NCBI GenBank assembly: GCA_030035585.1
Contig: CM057469.1
Coordinates: 33,944,501 to 34,008,500, forward strand
From: Dugong dugon
Lineage: Eukaryota > Chordata > Mammalia > Sirenia > Dugongidae
Direction of reading: 5' to 3'
DNA: 64,000 nt
This document shows, in pieces, positions 36,463-47,329 of this stretch; positions within the stretch are counted from its first letter, which is position 1, and every line of letters begins with the position of its first letter. The translations under genes and the position numbers were made by a program. The notes below the pieces were generated by a model. The model did no database searches. It saw only the letters and a program-made list of their open reading frames with translations, and was not told the DNA's origin.

Positions 36463-36837
36463 CACATAGAACAGTGGAATTGGGAAAGAAGAAACATATA
36501 ACATATAATAGAAAAACATTTGTGTAAACTAAAGATTCATGTTTCAAAACAACAAACCCAATTTTTCAAAAAGACACATTAGAATTATTGCAGGGGAGAA
36601 GCGTGTGTTAGGAGTGGGGGATGGTGAATAAAAGGAGATCAATCAACCAACCAATAAAGTGTTTTGGCAGATTAATAACTATAATATATTGCGAAATGAG
36701 GCATTTGAGAAACTCAAGCTTCTATTTCTAAGTTCTGAAAGAAGGGAAAATATGTAAGGTTTTGAGAGATGAGCACACAGTAGACATCAAATAGTTTTAT
36801 TGAACCAATACTAATAGACAACTAATGTATGGAGAGG

Positions 36838-36940
36838 GACTCTGTCTACTTTGTTTATTCTGGCATCTCCAGCACCCAAACAGGGCTTGGCACATTGTAG
36901 GTGCTCAATCAGTATTTGTTGAGTGCCTGAATGACAGGCA
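36838..36940 (+). mobile_element. L2 3' end
   Basis: 'cttggcacattgtaggtgct' followed by 'caatcagtatttgttgagtg' is the hallmark of the L2 3' end. Confidence 0.75.
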
Positions 36941-37029
36941 CTAAGGTACAATGATGAGCCAATGCAATATTTTTTCCGCCCTCATGGAGCTAGCAGTTTA
37001 GCAGGAAGACAAACATTAACAAAAAATAC

Positions 37030-37600
37030 AAATAAATATAAAATTGCAACTATATCAGATAAAATAAGTGCTCATGGTCCCATGAGAGGCTATAATGGAG
37101 ACATGTGAACTGGTCAGAGAGGTCAGAGAAAGCTTCCTTGAGGAAGTGACCTTTGAGCCAAGATAAGGAGGATTAATTAGGTAAAAAGAGGAAGATCATT
37201 CCATGCAGGAAAAAGCATGTTTAAAATCCTTGTGGCAGACGAGAGCAGGGGAGACAAAAGAGCCTTCTGAAAGAAGACCAGTGTGCTGGGTCTCAGAGAA
37301 GTGAGAGTGTGAGAGCAGTGAGGAGGCTGGAGAGGGAGGTGGGGGCCAGACCACACAAGACCTCATCACCACATCAAGGAACTTGTCTTCATCTTCTGAG
37401 CAATGGAAAGTCAAAGAAGGACTTTGAGGAAGGAGAAAGATTATCAGAATACCTTTTTAAAATATTGTTAAGGCATCAGTTTTGAGTCAGTTGGTGGAGC
37501 CCAGAGAGGATGGTAGAATGTGTTGAGAGGATACTGCAATAGTACACGAGAGATCACTGTAGCTAACAATAGGCTGGTAGTAGTGAAATGGAGAGAAATC
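37030..37600 (-). repeat. Ancient interspersed repeat, family not named
   Basis: The sequence has the feel of a common ancient mammalian repeat: 'agcttccttgaggaagtgac', 'cattccatgcaggaaaaagc' and 'gatactgcaatagtacacga'. I cannot assign the family or be sure of its orientation. Confidence 0.4.
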
Positions 37601-38890
37601 AATGGATAGTAAATGTTGGCTGGTATTATTATTACCATTTCTGATCCACTGATGCAGGACTTAGATTCATTCAATATGTTTGGTTCCTAGATGTCAAGAA
37701 AAGTCTGAATCCATCTGGAAGAATTTTGATGCTCATGGGAGGGTCTCGTGGATCATAAGACGCTCAAAACTCATGATAAGATGACATGAAATCCCTGAGC
37801 AAACTGGGGGGAAGAGGTCATTCCTCCCAATTCTCCTGATATTCTTCCTACCACTCAACAACTGGAGAAAAGATTTGGGGCCTTGCAATTGCCTTAGTCA
37901 AAATGTATCCCTTTGACCTAGTTGGTGATGATCCTGGCCTTGATGATATGCAAGTTCATGACATTTATCAACTATCACCTTGTACTCTGGTGCTGCTAAA
38001 AAACTCTACAGCACTGCAACCTGTGCTATCTGATCTCAAAGCCTTTCCTGACCACTAGTCCAGACTTACAGGCTATACACTTGCCTGCCAAGAGGAATGA
38101 GAACAGATGTTCTGCAATCTGCTTACCAGTCACCTACAAGGCCCCGTCAAGGCAATCCTGAGTCCACCCAGCCCCACACTGCCCACAACAGTGTCTACCT
38201 GTCTTCGCCACCTCCATTCTGAGGCAGGGATGTGGCTGACACATCCATTTCACCTCTGGAGGAGATCTGAGCTCCAGGTTTTCTCAAAGGTGAGTAAGAC
38301 CATGTTCTCAGTTTTCTTTCTCACCCCATCCCTACAAAATCTGCACCCAGTGAAAAAATCCAAAACTGTGAGCCCAGCATAGTTCCTGTCACAGAGCAGC
38401 CACACCATGCCTGTTAGTTCCTTCTTACCTTTCCCACAAGAGATATCCTCATATTCCATCATAAAATGCTTCAGTGTCACTTCTCACAGAAGGCAGTTAT
38501 GATTCACTTCAGACACTTGGAATCGATATATGTATGGTATGCCCTTTTCTAAAAGACGATGTCAGTGACTGTTGGTAGCAAACAGAAAATGTAAGTAACT
38601 TGGAGAATATCACCCGAGTGCTGAATCACCTACCAAATACTTCTCTTCATCTTTTCCTGGCAGTCAGTTAAGGGTTCCTCCAGTGTGAAGCCTACCTGGC
38701 ACATAGTGCATTGGGAAACCCAGGGCATATCAGTTTTTCTAGTCAATCTGTGAATAAATCAGTCATTCAGTCAATCAGTTAACAAATTCTCTAAGCACCC
38801 ACTGTACACAAAGCCACCTATGTGGACACAAAGTTTCTGCTCTTAAGGAGTGTGTAATCTAATGGAACAGTCAAGTGGAAGAGGATATAC
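37601..38890. other. Unassigned
   Basis: No recognisable gene or repeat, apart from possible LINE-like traces near 38750-38870. Confidence 0.4.
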
Positions 38891-38909
38891 TCTAAAGTAC
38901 AAGGATTAA

Positions 38910-38958
38910 AAAAAAACACCAAAAACCAAACCCATTGCTGTCAGTCTATTCTGACTCA
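38910..38958 (-). mobile_element. 49-bp AfroSINE/RTE tail insertion with perfect target duplication
   Basis: The insert consists of an A-rich start, 'ccaaacccattgctgtcag' and 'ctattctgactca': only the terminal tail shared by AfroSINEs and RTE. It is flanked by the 12-bp direct repeat TACAAGGATTAA at 38898-38909 and 38959-38970. The extreme 5' truncation leaves the parent ambiguous, but a SINE with an A-rich end fits best. Confidence 0.88.
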
Positions 38959-39139
38959 TACAAGGATTAAGAAAATTTTATTTATACATGGCCTCTGCAA
39001 ATGCCATGAGAAACTCATTCCCATGTGTGCATGAGGCGTGCCAGCAAGGGCTGCCCCTCGTCCCACTCTCCTGGAATCCTGAGGGCAGAGGTGAGCAACA
39101 TATTTCCTTAGCCAAGCAGTCATGGAACTAGTTTTCTTT

Positions 39140-39620
39140 TGTCTTAGTCTCAGTATGCTAGAGGAGCAAAACCAGTGAAACGTATATATAAATATATGGA
39201 GAGAGATTTACTTCAAGGAAATGGCTCGCACAATTGTGGAGACTGGCAAGTCTCAAATCCATGGGTCAGGTGGCAGGCTGGTGACTTTGCTGGCTCACAG
39301 GGCTTCAGGGGCTGGCGAATCCAAAATCTGCAGGTCAGGTGGCAGGCTTCTGCAGGCTTACATCTCAAGAACCTGAGGTCAGGTGAGGAGAAAAGTGCAT
39401 GGCTGAGAGAGTGATCTCTGCCAGAATATCCATTTATATACTGGAAGCAGACCACACCCCCAAGGAAACTCTCCTTTCAACTGATTAGCTGACCACATTC
39501 GATCACATAATAGAAGATGATTGCATTATATTACATTATGGAAGAGTACCCAGTCCAGTGTCTGCCAAACCACTGAGAATCATAGCCTAGCCAAGATGAC
39601 ACATAACATTAACCATCACA
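39140..39620 (-). mobile_element. MLT2-like (ERVL) solo LTR
   Basis: Minus orientation, from 'tgtcttagtctcagtatgct' to 'aaccatcaca' on the plus strand. Flanking 5-mers are tcttt (39135-39139) and tcttc (39621-39625). It is the reverse counterpart of 28799-29375. Confidence 0.78.
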
Positions 39621-39629
39621 TCTTCCAAG

Positions 39630-40680
39630 CCAAGTTATTGACTTATTCTGAGTGGGGACACTCTCTCCACGTACTCACACAAGCAGCAGTCCTGTCCCGC
39701 TCACATCCACTTCTTGTGCTCTTACATTTCTCTCCCTGTTGTCATACACTTGCCAATTTAAAAAATAATTAAGGGAAAGAAAAACAACAGATGAGATCAA
39801 AAGGGATTCATATGTTTGCTGATTGAAAACAGAGTTGATTGCTTTTCAGAAGCTTGTCTTATTGGATGATCCAAGGCAGCCTCTGCAGAGATGTGAAGTA
39901 ATTGGTCAGGGAGTACATTGTGGAGGGAACCACTGTTTGGCAGCTGGCCTCAGCACCACTCATGCTGATGATGGCTAATGGAGGCATCGATTGAGTTTAT
40001 GGGATGGCTTACTTATTAATGCCAGCCCAGTGAAAGCACTGGATGGGTGGATATATGGAAGAGATGGAACTTGTTGGAAAGATTAAAGACTATTGAAAAA
40101 GTATGCAGTTTTTCAATAAGAAGAAGGGGGAGAGGCCCTCAGAAATTGATAAGCCAACACTAAATATGCCACTGGATGCACCCACAAAGCTATTTGCTAG
40201 AAGACACCTTGGAAATCATTCACCTCAGCCCTCTCATTAGACAGATGAGGCAACTGAGATCCAGAGAGAGTAAGTAATTTTCCCAAGTCTACACAGTTTG
40301 TTAGAAGAAGTAGACATTTATCTCCTGACTCTCTGCCTAGTGCTCTTTCTACTCTTTCATGAAATAAATACACATTATTATGGAAACTCATCCACTCTTT
40401 TATCATAAGGAACAGATACTCAAGTCTTCATTCCAGGGCACTGAAACTGCCACGGTTTCTTTCCCTGCAAATCTCCCCATAAATTCCAGTTTCTTCTGGC
40501 CATGAAGGTTTATGGTGCCCTGCCCAAGTAAGCCTCACCTCTGACCAATCAATGCTGTGTGTCACCTGTGGCCTTCTAATGAGAGGTTGGGCTCTGCTGG
40601 TAAGTACCTTGGGGCCATGCAGACCAGTTCCACTGCAAAATGTATCCTGTGGGGGTCCTCTGGGCTGTTCCTCAGTCCTT
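39630..40680. other. Mostly unassigned
   Basis: Apart from a MIR at 40190-40320 I recognise nothing. Confidence 0.4.
40190..40320 (+). mobile_element. MIR-like element
   Basis: 'tcattagacagatgaggcaa', then 'ccagagagagtaagtaattt' and 'ccaagtctacacagtttg', matches the core of a MIR-like repeat. Confidence 0.65.
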
Positions 40681-41033
40681 TTCATTGTCTTTAGTCTATT
40701 CTCCCTCAGTTCCCTTCAGTAACAGTTTTAGCCTTTCCTGCTCTCCTTAAGCTTCCTAATGATTTCTTACCCACCCACACTCCTACCACAAACTTGTCTC
40801 TGACTTCATCAAGAAAGCCAAGGCCATCAAATATAAGTGTTTTCTATGCTTCCCACCTCCTGACTAATAAACCTGTGGTCATTCATGGCCATCCTCTCCT
40901 CCTTCCCTCCAGGTCAGATCATGAGGGTCTCATCCTACTTAAGACTTTTCCTTCCCATGAGTTCTGAATCCCCTTTCTCCCACCTCCACTGGGCCTTTCA
41001 TCCATAAGTTATCCTAATCTACATCTTTAACCA
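40680..41033 (+). mobile_element. L2-like LINE, left part
   Basis: A pyrimidine-rich sequence with a segment 'cttgtctctgacttcatcaag' that resembles L2. It appears to continue after the provirus at 46500. The call rests on recall of the L2 layout and is tentative. Confidence 0.45.
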
Positions 41034-41655
41034 TGAGATAGATCACACTAAAATTTAAATCTCTGGGGCACTTGACTTCACTAAAGGATGGCTGCCTCTG
41101 GGTTTGAACTTAAACCCTATTTTGGAAAAGTTTGCTCTCCTCTAAGAAGTTAAACTTTAAACAAACTTACCTGGTATCTAAGCAAATGTTGTTTTTGTAA
41201 CCAAGCTATGCAGACCATTTTCAGGAACCACATTGCACAAGAAAACTACGTTAGCTGAAAAGAATGTCCTGTGATTGCTTTGTGACCATTCTGTGAACCT
41301 CCTGTAATCACAAAGTGGTAAATAATCAACAAAGTCTACATATCACCAAGTGGTAACTAATCAACAAAGATTCTTTGAACCAATCATGTAAACCCATATA
41401 TGCTGTGTTTACCGCTCACTGTAAAGTCCCCACTTTTGTTAACCTGCCTTTGACTTTTACAAATCATTAGTAAGTCAATCAGAATATTATGTTGTTAGTT
41501 CCTAGTTTAACAATATAAATATTTCCTAGATGCCTGTAACTCTTTGGAGAGGATATTTTACTTTGTGGACTCTACTTATCCCCAGTTTAAACTGTGTCTT
41601 GCCTTCAATAACTCTATTTCAATCCTTAACAGAGTCAGAGTTTTACTCTATAACA
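41034..41655 (+). repeat. 5' LTR of provirus at 41 kb
   Basis: 622 bp, TG...CA. It aligns with 45895-46499 at roughly 85-90% by eye. A TATA-like 'aatataaata' lies near 41510. The poly(A) signal position holds 'aataac', where the 3' LTR keeps AATAAA. It contains a 34-bp direct repeat (41308 and 41342) and about 18 bases not present in the 3' LTR. Confidence 0.88.
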
Positions 41656-41659
41656 TTTT

Positions 41660-41677
41660 TGGTGTCAGAAGTGGGAT
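41660..41677 (+). promoter_or_regulatory. Primer-binding site, tRNA-Leu(CAA)
   Basis: TGGTGTCAGAAGTGGGAT is complementary to the 3' end of mammalian tRNA-Leu(CAA) including CCA (recalled sequence). It lies 4 bases after the LTR. The same 18-mer occurs at 49510-49527. Confidence 0.87.
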
Positions 41678-42106
41678 TTGACCACCAGCTGCAGCCCCCA
41701 GAGGATTGAGGGACCAGGCCTTGGTCTAGCATGTGTCCTTTGAACTCTCCACTTCCTCAAATCTCTGGGAACCACAGACAGGTGAGTGACCCTTGAATTG
41801 AACTCCACATCCTTTCATTGAGTTCTTTGAGATTTATTGTTATTTGTCTGTTTGTATTTTCTCTTTTATGCTTTCCTTTTTAATTTCAATCTCTGAACGT
41901 TTTGATGGGTTCCAATTGACAGGGGGAAGCGGCAGCTCCTGCTTGTTTTGTAAGGTTACTTGCTCTTTCCTTTCAAGTGCACATTTAAGGACCCCAACTG
42001 GGTATTTATTTGAGCTTGTGATCCTCAGGAATCTCTAAGGAGACAATGCATAATGCCACTTTGCAGGGGGCGGTAGCAGATCCTGCCTATCTTGTACTTT
42101 AGTCCC

Positions 42107-42616
42107 TGTTATGGGTTGAATTATGTCCCCCCAAAATGTGTGTCAAGTTAACTAGGCCATGATTCTTAGTATTGTGTAGTTGTTCACCATTTTGTGATAT
42201 GATGTGATTTTCCTATGTGTTGTAAATCCTACTTCTATGATGTTAATGAGGCAGGATTAGAGGCAGTTATGTTAATGAGGCGGAACTCAATCTACAGGAT
42301 TAGATCTATCTTGAGTCAATTTCTTTTTGAGATATCAAAGAATCAAGCAGAGAGGAGAGGGACTTCATGCCACCAAGAATGAAGAACCGGGAGGGAAGCA
42401 CATCCTTTGGACTTGGGTCCCTGTGCTGACAAGCTTCTAGACAAGGAGAAGATTGATGAGAAGGACCTTCCCCCAGAGCCGACAGAGAGAGAAAGACTTC
42501 CCCTGAAGCTGGCACCTTGACTTCTAGCCTCCTAGACCGTGAGAGAATAAATTTCTCTTTGTTAAAGGCATCCGCTTGCCGTACTTCTGTTATAGCAGCA
42601 CTAGATAACTAAGACA
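42107..42616 (+). mobile_element. Solo MaLR-like LTR within the provirus
   Basis: 510 bp, from 'tgttatgggttgaattatg' to 'ataactaagaca'. Flanks are gtccc (42102-42106) and gtcct (42617-42621). It carries a late AATAAA in 'gagaataaatttctctttg'. It is the same family as 5420-5930, 52580-53603 and 52949-53444, here in plus orientation. It entered after the provirus. Confidence 0.85.
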
Positions 42617-42799
42617 GTCCTGTAACGTGGCTTTACCTGACTAGGGATAATTTAGATTTGTGGCTACTTTGAGGAGATTTTGAACTTTCTCCTCTTGTTT
42701 TGTCTGTTTTTTTTTTCTTTTTTTTGCTAGCACGTGCAGGTTAATAGTTCTTGCAAGTATGCCTATTTTAATTAGTTAGTTTGTGAGCAATTTAAAATG

Positions 42800-43804
42800 T
42801 TGTTGTTGTTGTTAGGTGCCATTGAGTCGGTTCCAACTCATAGTGACCCTATGTACTATAGAACAAAACACTGCCCAGTCCTGCACCATGCTCACAATCA
42901 TTGTTATGCTTGAGCCATTGTTGCAGCTACTGTGTCATTTAATCTCGTTGAGGGTGTTCTCTTTGTCACTGACCCTCTACTTTACTAAACATGATGTCCT
43001 TCTCCAGAGATTGGTCCCTCCTGATAACATGTCCAAAGTATGTAAGATGTAGTCTCGCCATCCTTGCTTCTAAAGAGCATTCTGGTCATACTTCCAAGAC
43101 AGATATGTTCTTTCATTCTTTTGGCAGTCCATATTCAATATTCTTGGCCAACACCACAATTTAAAGGCGTCAATTCTTCTTTGGTTTTCCTTATTCATTG
43201 CCCAGCTATCATAGGCATATGATGCGACTGAAAATACCCTGGCTTGGGTCAGGCGCACCTTAGTCTTCATGCTGACATCTTTGCTTTTCAACACGTTAAA
43301 GAGGTCTTTTGCAGCCGATTTGCCCAATGCAATGCGTCATTTGATTTCTTGACTGCTGCTTCCAAGGATGTTGATTGTGGATCCAAGTAAAGTGAAATCC
43401 TTGGCAACTTCAATCTTTTTCTTGTTTATCATGATGTTGCTTATTGGTCCAGTTGTGAGGATTTTTGTTTTCTTTTTGTTGAGGTGTAAACCATATTGAA
43501 GGCTGTGGTCTTTGATGTTCATCGGTAAGTGCTGCAAGTCCTCTTCACTTTCAGCAAGCATGGTTGTGTCATCTGCATAATGCAGGTTGTTAATGAGTCT
43601 TCCTCCAATCCTGATGCCACGTTCTTCTTTATGTAGTCCAGGTTTTTGGATCATTTGCTCAGTATACAGATTGAATAAGCATGGTGAAAGGATACAACCT
43701 GATGCACACCTTTCCTGACTTTAAACCATGCAGTATCCCCTTGTTCTATTCAAACAGCTGCCTCTTGATCTATGTACAGAACACTTAATTGTGCTCATGA
43801 GGAA
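42800..43804 (-). mobile_element. RTE-type LINE with a 5' inversion
   Basis: The (GTT)n tract and 3' end lie at 42800, and the element is colinear with the family until about 43777. The final 27 bases (43778-43804) are the reverse complement of the segment that should follow. This is a twin-priming signature. The element interrupts the 41 kb provirus. Confidence 0.88.
43337..43654 (-). pseudogene. RTE reverse-transcriptase fragment with YADD motif
   Basis: A minus-strand frame of about 105 codons carries HYADDTTMLAE, the catalytic YADD box, followed by the DHSLQYGLHLN and VAKDFTLLGSTIN segments typical of the C-terminal reverse-transcriptase part of RTE elements. The frame ends in a stop. 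A further frame (43070-43327) carries the next part after a frameshift. This is a remnant only. Confidence 0.88.
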
Positions 43805-44639
43805 TTATTAGTCCTAATCTGTATGTCAATGGTACAATCTTTTAATTTATATTTTTATACTTCAAATAACATTAGAAGATGTTATGGCACTTGTCAAAAT
43901 TCTGACTAAATATATTCAGAGTATTTTAGTTAATTCTGCTCATAGACCCCAAGAAATGAATACTGAAATGATTATAAAAAACCAATGGACTTCCCTTATG
44001 TTTTCCTTACAAATCCACGTGCTGTCTAATTACAGGAAATTAACACTTGGAATCCATTTGTCCCAACTAAAGAAAACCAAAACACCCTTACAGACTTGTC
44101 AGCTCTCTAGAGAAGTAAAAATCACCTTGAAATGCCCTAATGTCCAGAAGCAGACAACCTCTAAGGTAGACAACTGATCCAAGAACATGATATAAGACCT
44201 CATGCATGCTCTTGAAGTTATTAGACTGTTTGATCACAACAGGTCATTTAATGCTAATTGCCTTTGAAATTGCATTGTTTTACAAACTTAGATTCATCAA
44301 TTGATAAAAATAACTCATGCAAATTACTTATATTGACGTATTTGTCTTTGCTTTTATTATTATAGCCATTCTTATGTTGATAGCTGTAATATGCTTTATA
44401 TTAATTTAGTCCTATGCAGCTCTTAAAATAATTGCCCTTTACTTAATATTGCTTTGCATTTGAAATTGCTTTATTCTCTGGTGGTATTTTACTCCTCCAT
44501 GCAAGTAATTAAGAGGACCTGTTTCATTATAGCAATTATTTTCATGTTATTTACTTTATTTCCCTCCATTATGAATCCTTTTTTTTGTTTGTTTTGTTTT
44601 CTTTTACTACTTTCTCTAACTTCCATTAACACTTAGAAA

Positions 44640-45243
44640 GAGAATGCCCTTATTAAGTTTGCACAATCAGTAGCTAATACTAACAATTTGACAAACTGCT
44701 GGATATGTCACTCCTTTTCGCAGTCCATGAAAAATCATTCTACCCCTTTAGTACTCCAGTTTTTAATTATAAATGTATACTCAATGCTACTGTAGATTTT
44801 GAAAGACCTTTTAAAAGAGCCATATGCATACAATTTTAGTTAAACATCAATATTTCAAACATCCCCTTTATTGATAACACTTGATATTATTCTAGATTGA
44901 AAATTGCTTGTGTTATAAATAATCAAGCCTTGTCAGTATAGGCCTGGATGGAGTTAGTCTTTTCTTTGAGCATTGATACCCACATTTAGTATATTACAAT
45001 TAGAAAAATCCATTCGCAACCTGTCAGCTACCATGGCCCAAATTGCTGACAGTGTTGCTGATGGGATGACAGCCCAACAGAACCCTTTAGAATCTTTAGC
45101 CAACGTAGTCTTAGACTATAGAGTAGCTTTAGATTTTCTCCTGACTTAACAAGGAGGAGTCTATGCCATTATTAATATCTCCTGCTGTTCTTAGATAATC
45201 ACTTCTGGAGAAGTTGAACAAGATCTCCCAAAAATCCACCAGA
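44640..45243 (+). pseudogene. Retroviral envelope remnant (SU CWIC and TM-like segment)
   Basis: The CWIC motif at 44697-44708, preceded by a TNNLTN segment, resembles the surface-subunit CWxC motif of gammaretrovirus-like envelopes, usually disulfide-linked to the transmembrane subunit. At 45034-45243 a frame resembles the transmembrane subunit: a heptad-like region, then an LDYRVALDFLL segment and a Cys-Cys pair at 45183-45188. In-frame stops lie at 45147-45149 and 45192-45194. The first Cys of CX6CC is Tyr (codon 45162). Only about 480 bp separate the two motifs, shorter than usual, so there is an internal deletion. The gene is dead. Confidence 0.75.
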
Positions 45244-45629
45244 AGGCTACCTAGTTATATTCAATACCTCCCATGACTATTCCCTCTTTCTTTGATATCT
45301 TGCCAAATGGTGTTGAATAATGGATTAGATCCATACTTATTTTTGTTTTAATTATTGAAAATATAATAAAATGTTATACAAGATATATGTCAAATACTTT
45401 CACCCCCACCACAAACACTATGACAGTAAAAAGAATTATGTATATTGATCAAACTACCTTTTCAAATGGATTAGACTTCACATCCTAGAGGGACCTATTA
45501 TAGTTATGTCAAGTTGTTCCCCCAAATTTGACCAACTCAAAACCTCTATAAAAGAAAAGCTTTAATACCTTATCCTTACTGAAAAAGTTACTCCTTTGTG
45601 GGTGTCTAGGGCCAGAATAATCATTGTTG

Positions 45630-45766
45630 GCCATAACTGCAACAATGGGTTCAAGCATAGCAATGATTGTGAAGATGGTGCAGGACCAGGCATTGCTTCG
45701 TTCTGTTGTACATAAGGTTGCTATGAGTAAGAATCAACTTGACAACACCTAACAACAACAACAACA
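45630..45766 (+). mobile_element. RTE 3' end fragment (plus strand)
   Basis: 'gcaacaatgggttcaagcat', 'ggtgcaggaccaggcattgc' and 'acaacacctaacaacaacaa' are the 3' end of the RTE family in plus orientation, closing with (AAC)n. The 5' limit is approximate. Confidence 0.82.
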
Positions 45767-45894
45767 AGTCCATAAAATTGATTAGCATTACACGCTAAAG
45801 ATAAGACCCTAAGCTACTGCAAAGTGAAGAGGATGCATAATTTCCAAGAGTGAACAAAGAATTTTCATGGAAATTCTTGATAAAAAGTGGGGAA

Positions 45895-46499
45895 TGAGAT
45901 AGCGTATCCTAAAATTTAAATCTCTGGAGCACTTGACTTCACTAAAGGATGGCTGCCTCTGGATCTGAATTTAAACATCATTTTGAACAAGCTTACTGTA
46001 CTCTAAGAAGTTAAACTTTAAACATACTTAATCTGGTATCTAAGGAAATGTTTTCTTTGTAACCAATCTACGCAGGCCGTTCCCAGGAATCACATAGTAC
46101 AAGAAAACTGTGTTAGCAGAAAAGAATGTCCTGTGATTGCTTTGTGACTGCTCTGTGAACCCCCTATAGTCACCAAGTGGTAACTAATCAACAAACCCCA
46201 CATGTCACCAACTGGTAACTAATCAACATGTAAACCTACATATGTTGTGTTCACCATTCACTGTAAAGCTCCCACTTTTGTTAACCCACACTTGACTTTT
46301 ACAAATCATTAGTAAGCCAATCAGAAGATTATGTTGTTAGTTCCTAATTTAACAATATAAATATTGCCTAGATGCCTGTAACTTTGGGGAGCACAGTTCA
46401 CTTTGTGGACTCTGCTTATCCCCAGTTTAAACTGTGTCTTGCCTTCAATAAATCTCTCTATGTTAATCCTTAATAGAGTCAGAGTTTTACCCTACAGCA
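45895..46499 (+). repeat. 3' LTR of provirus at 41 kb
   Basis: 605 bp, TG...CA, with AATAAA at 46447-46452. It carries the same 34-bp direct repeat as the 5' LTR (46170 and 46204). Confidence 0.88.
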
Positions 46500-46830
46500 A
46501 CCACATATTAACTTGGCCCTTTATCTCAAATTATAACTTTCCAAAGGTTTACCCACTGCCTGCCTCCAACTCCTCACCTCCTGTTCATATCTCAAATCCC
46601 TGCAGCCGCCTCCTCACCACCGCTTGACCAAAATTGCACTTGCCAGAGTCATATGTTGTCCAATCCAGTGGATGTGCTTAATGTATTTATTCTGTGTGTT
46701 TCCTTGCCTTTCTGCAACATTTGACTCTATTGTCCTCTCTTTTCTTATTGAAATTGTCTCCTACATGTCTCCTTCTACTTTTCTGTTTCTACTTGGTTTC
46801 CTTCATAGGTTTCTCTTTCTGAACCTGCTT
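46500..46830 (+). mobile_element. L2-like LINE, right part
   Basis: 'caatccagtggatgtgctta' and 'ctgcaacatttgactctatt' resemble the L2 reverse-transcriptase region. It probably continues from 40680-41033, with the provirus between. Tentative. Confidence 0.5.
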
Positions 46831-47329
46831 CTTAAACATTTATGTTTAAAAGGATGTGGCTTGACCCACTGCATTTTCCATAAGCAATATATCCATTCTG
46901 TGATTTCAACCCCTTATCTCCTAGATTTGAATCTAGTTCTGACCTCTCCCTTAAGCTTCAGACTGGCAAAGTGTCTGCTTTCCCAAGATGAGCAGTTCCC
47001 TCTGGCTGAAATGCTGTCCAGGCAGAATGGAAACTCTTCTATGCATTCCCCATGATGTACTATAGGAAAGGAATCCAGAAGTCCCTCCCCACCCAGTTTT
47101 ATACTCCATGGTTTACATGCCTCAATACATGGAGCACAATGTAGGTTTTCCCACCTAACCATCCAAGGAGGGAGTGGTTAGACAACTGGGTGCCAAGTGG
47201 AATTTCATTACTTTAGCCCTTCTGCTTATCAGGTTTCAGGGGGCTGTGGTTTGTTTTGAAGCCTAAAGATGCTAGCAGAGGGAGGAAAAAGGAAGACCAT
47301 AGCTGCTGGGCTTGTCTGAAGAACTGCCT
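46831..47329. other. Unassigned
   Basis: Nothing recognisable. Confidence 0.35.

Larger units (their letters stand above)
41034..46499 (+). mobile_element. Degenerate provirus (class I-like ERV) with paired LTRs
   Basis: Two LTRs in direct orientation (41034-41655 and 45895-46499) enclose about 4.2 kb. A primer-binding site matching tRNA-Leu(CAA) follows the 5' LTR. Envelope-like remnants precede the 3' LTR: CWIC at 44697-44708 and a transmembrane-like segment at 45034-45243. The 4-mer ACCA lies on both sides (41030-41033 and 46500-46503). The 4-bp duplication and gammaretrovirus-like env suggest class I (ERV1) and argue against ERVL, whose target duplications are 5 bp. A MaLR-like LTR, an RTE and an RTE 3' end account for about 1.65 kb of the interior, so only about 2.6 kb is viral and most gag-pol is deleted or unrecognisable. 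Not capable of expression as a virus. Confidence 0.85.

Noticed and set aside
41034..46499. Assignment of the provirus to ERVL because of its primer-site sequence
   Set aside because: Env-like remnants and a 4-bp duplication fit class I better. ERVL elements lack env and make 5-bp duplications.
46624..47055. 143-codon open frame
   Set aside because: Overlaps probable L2-derived sequence and shows no domain of its own.
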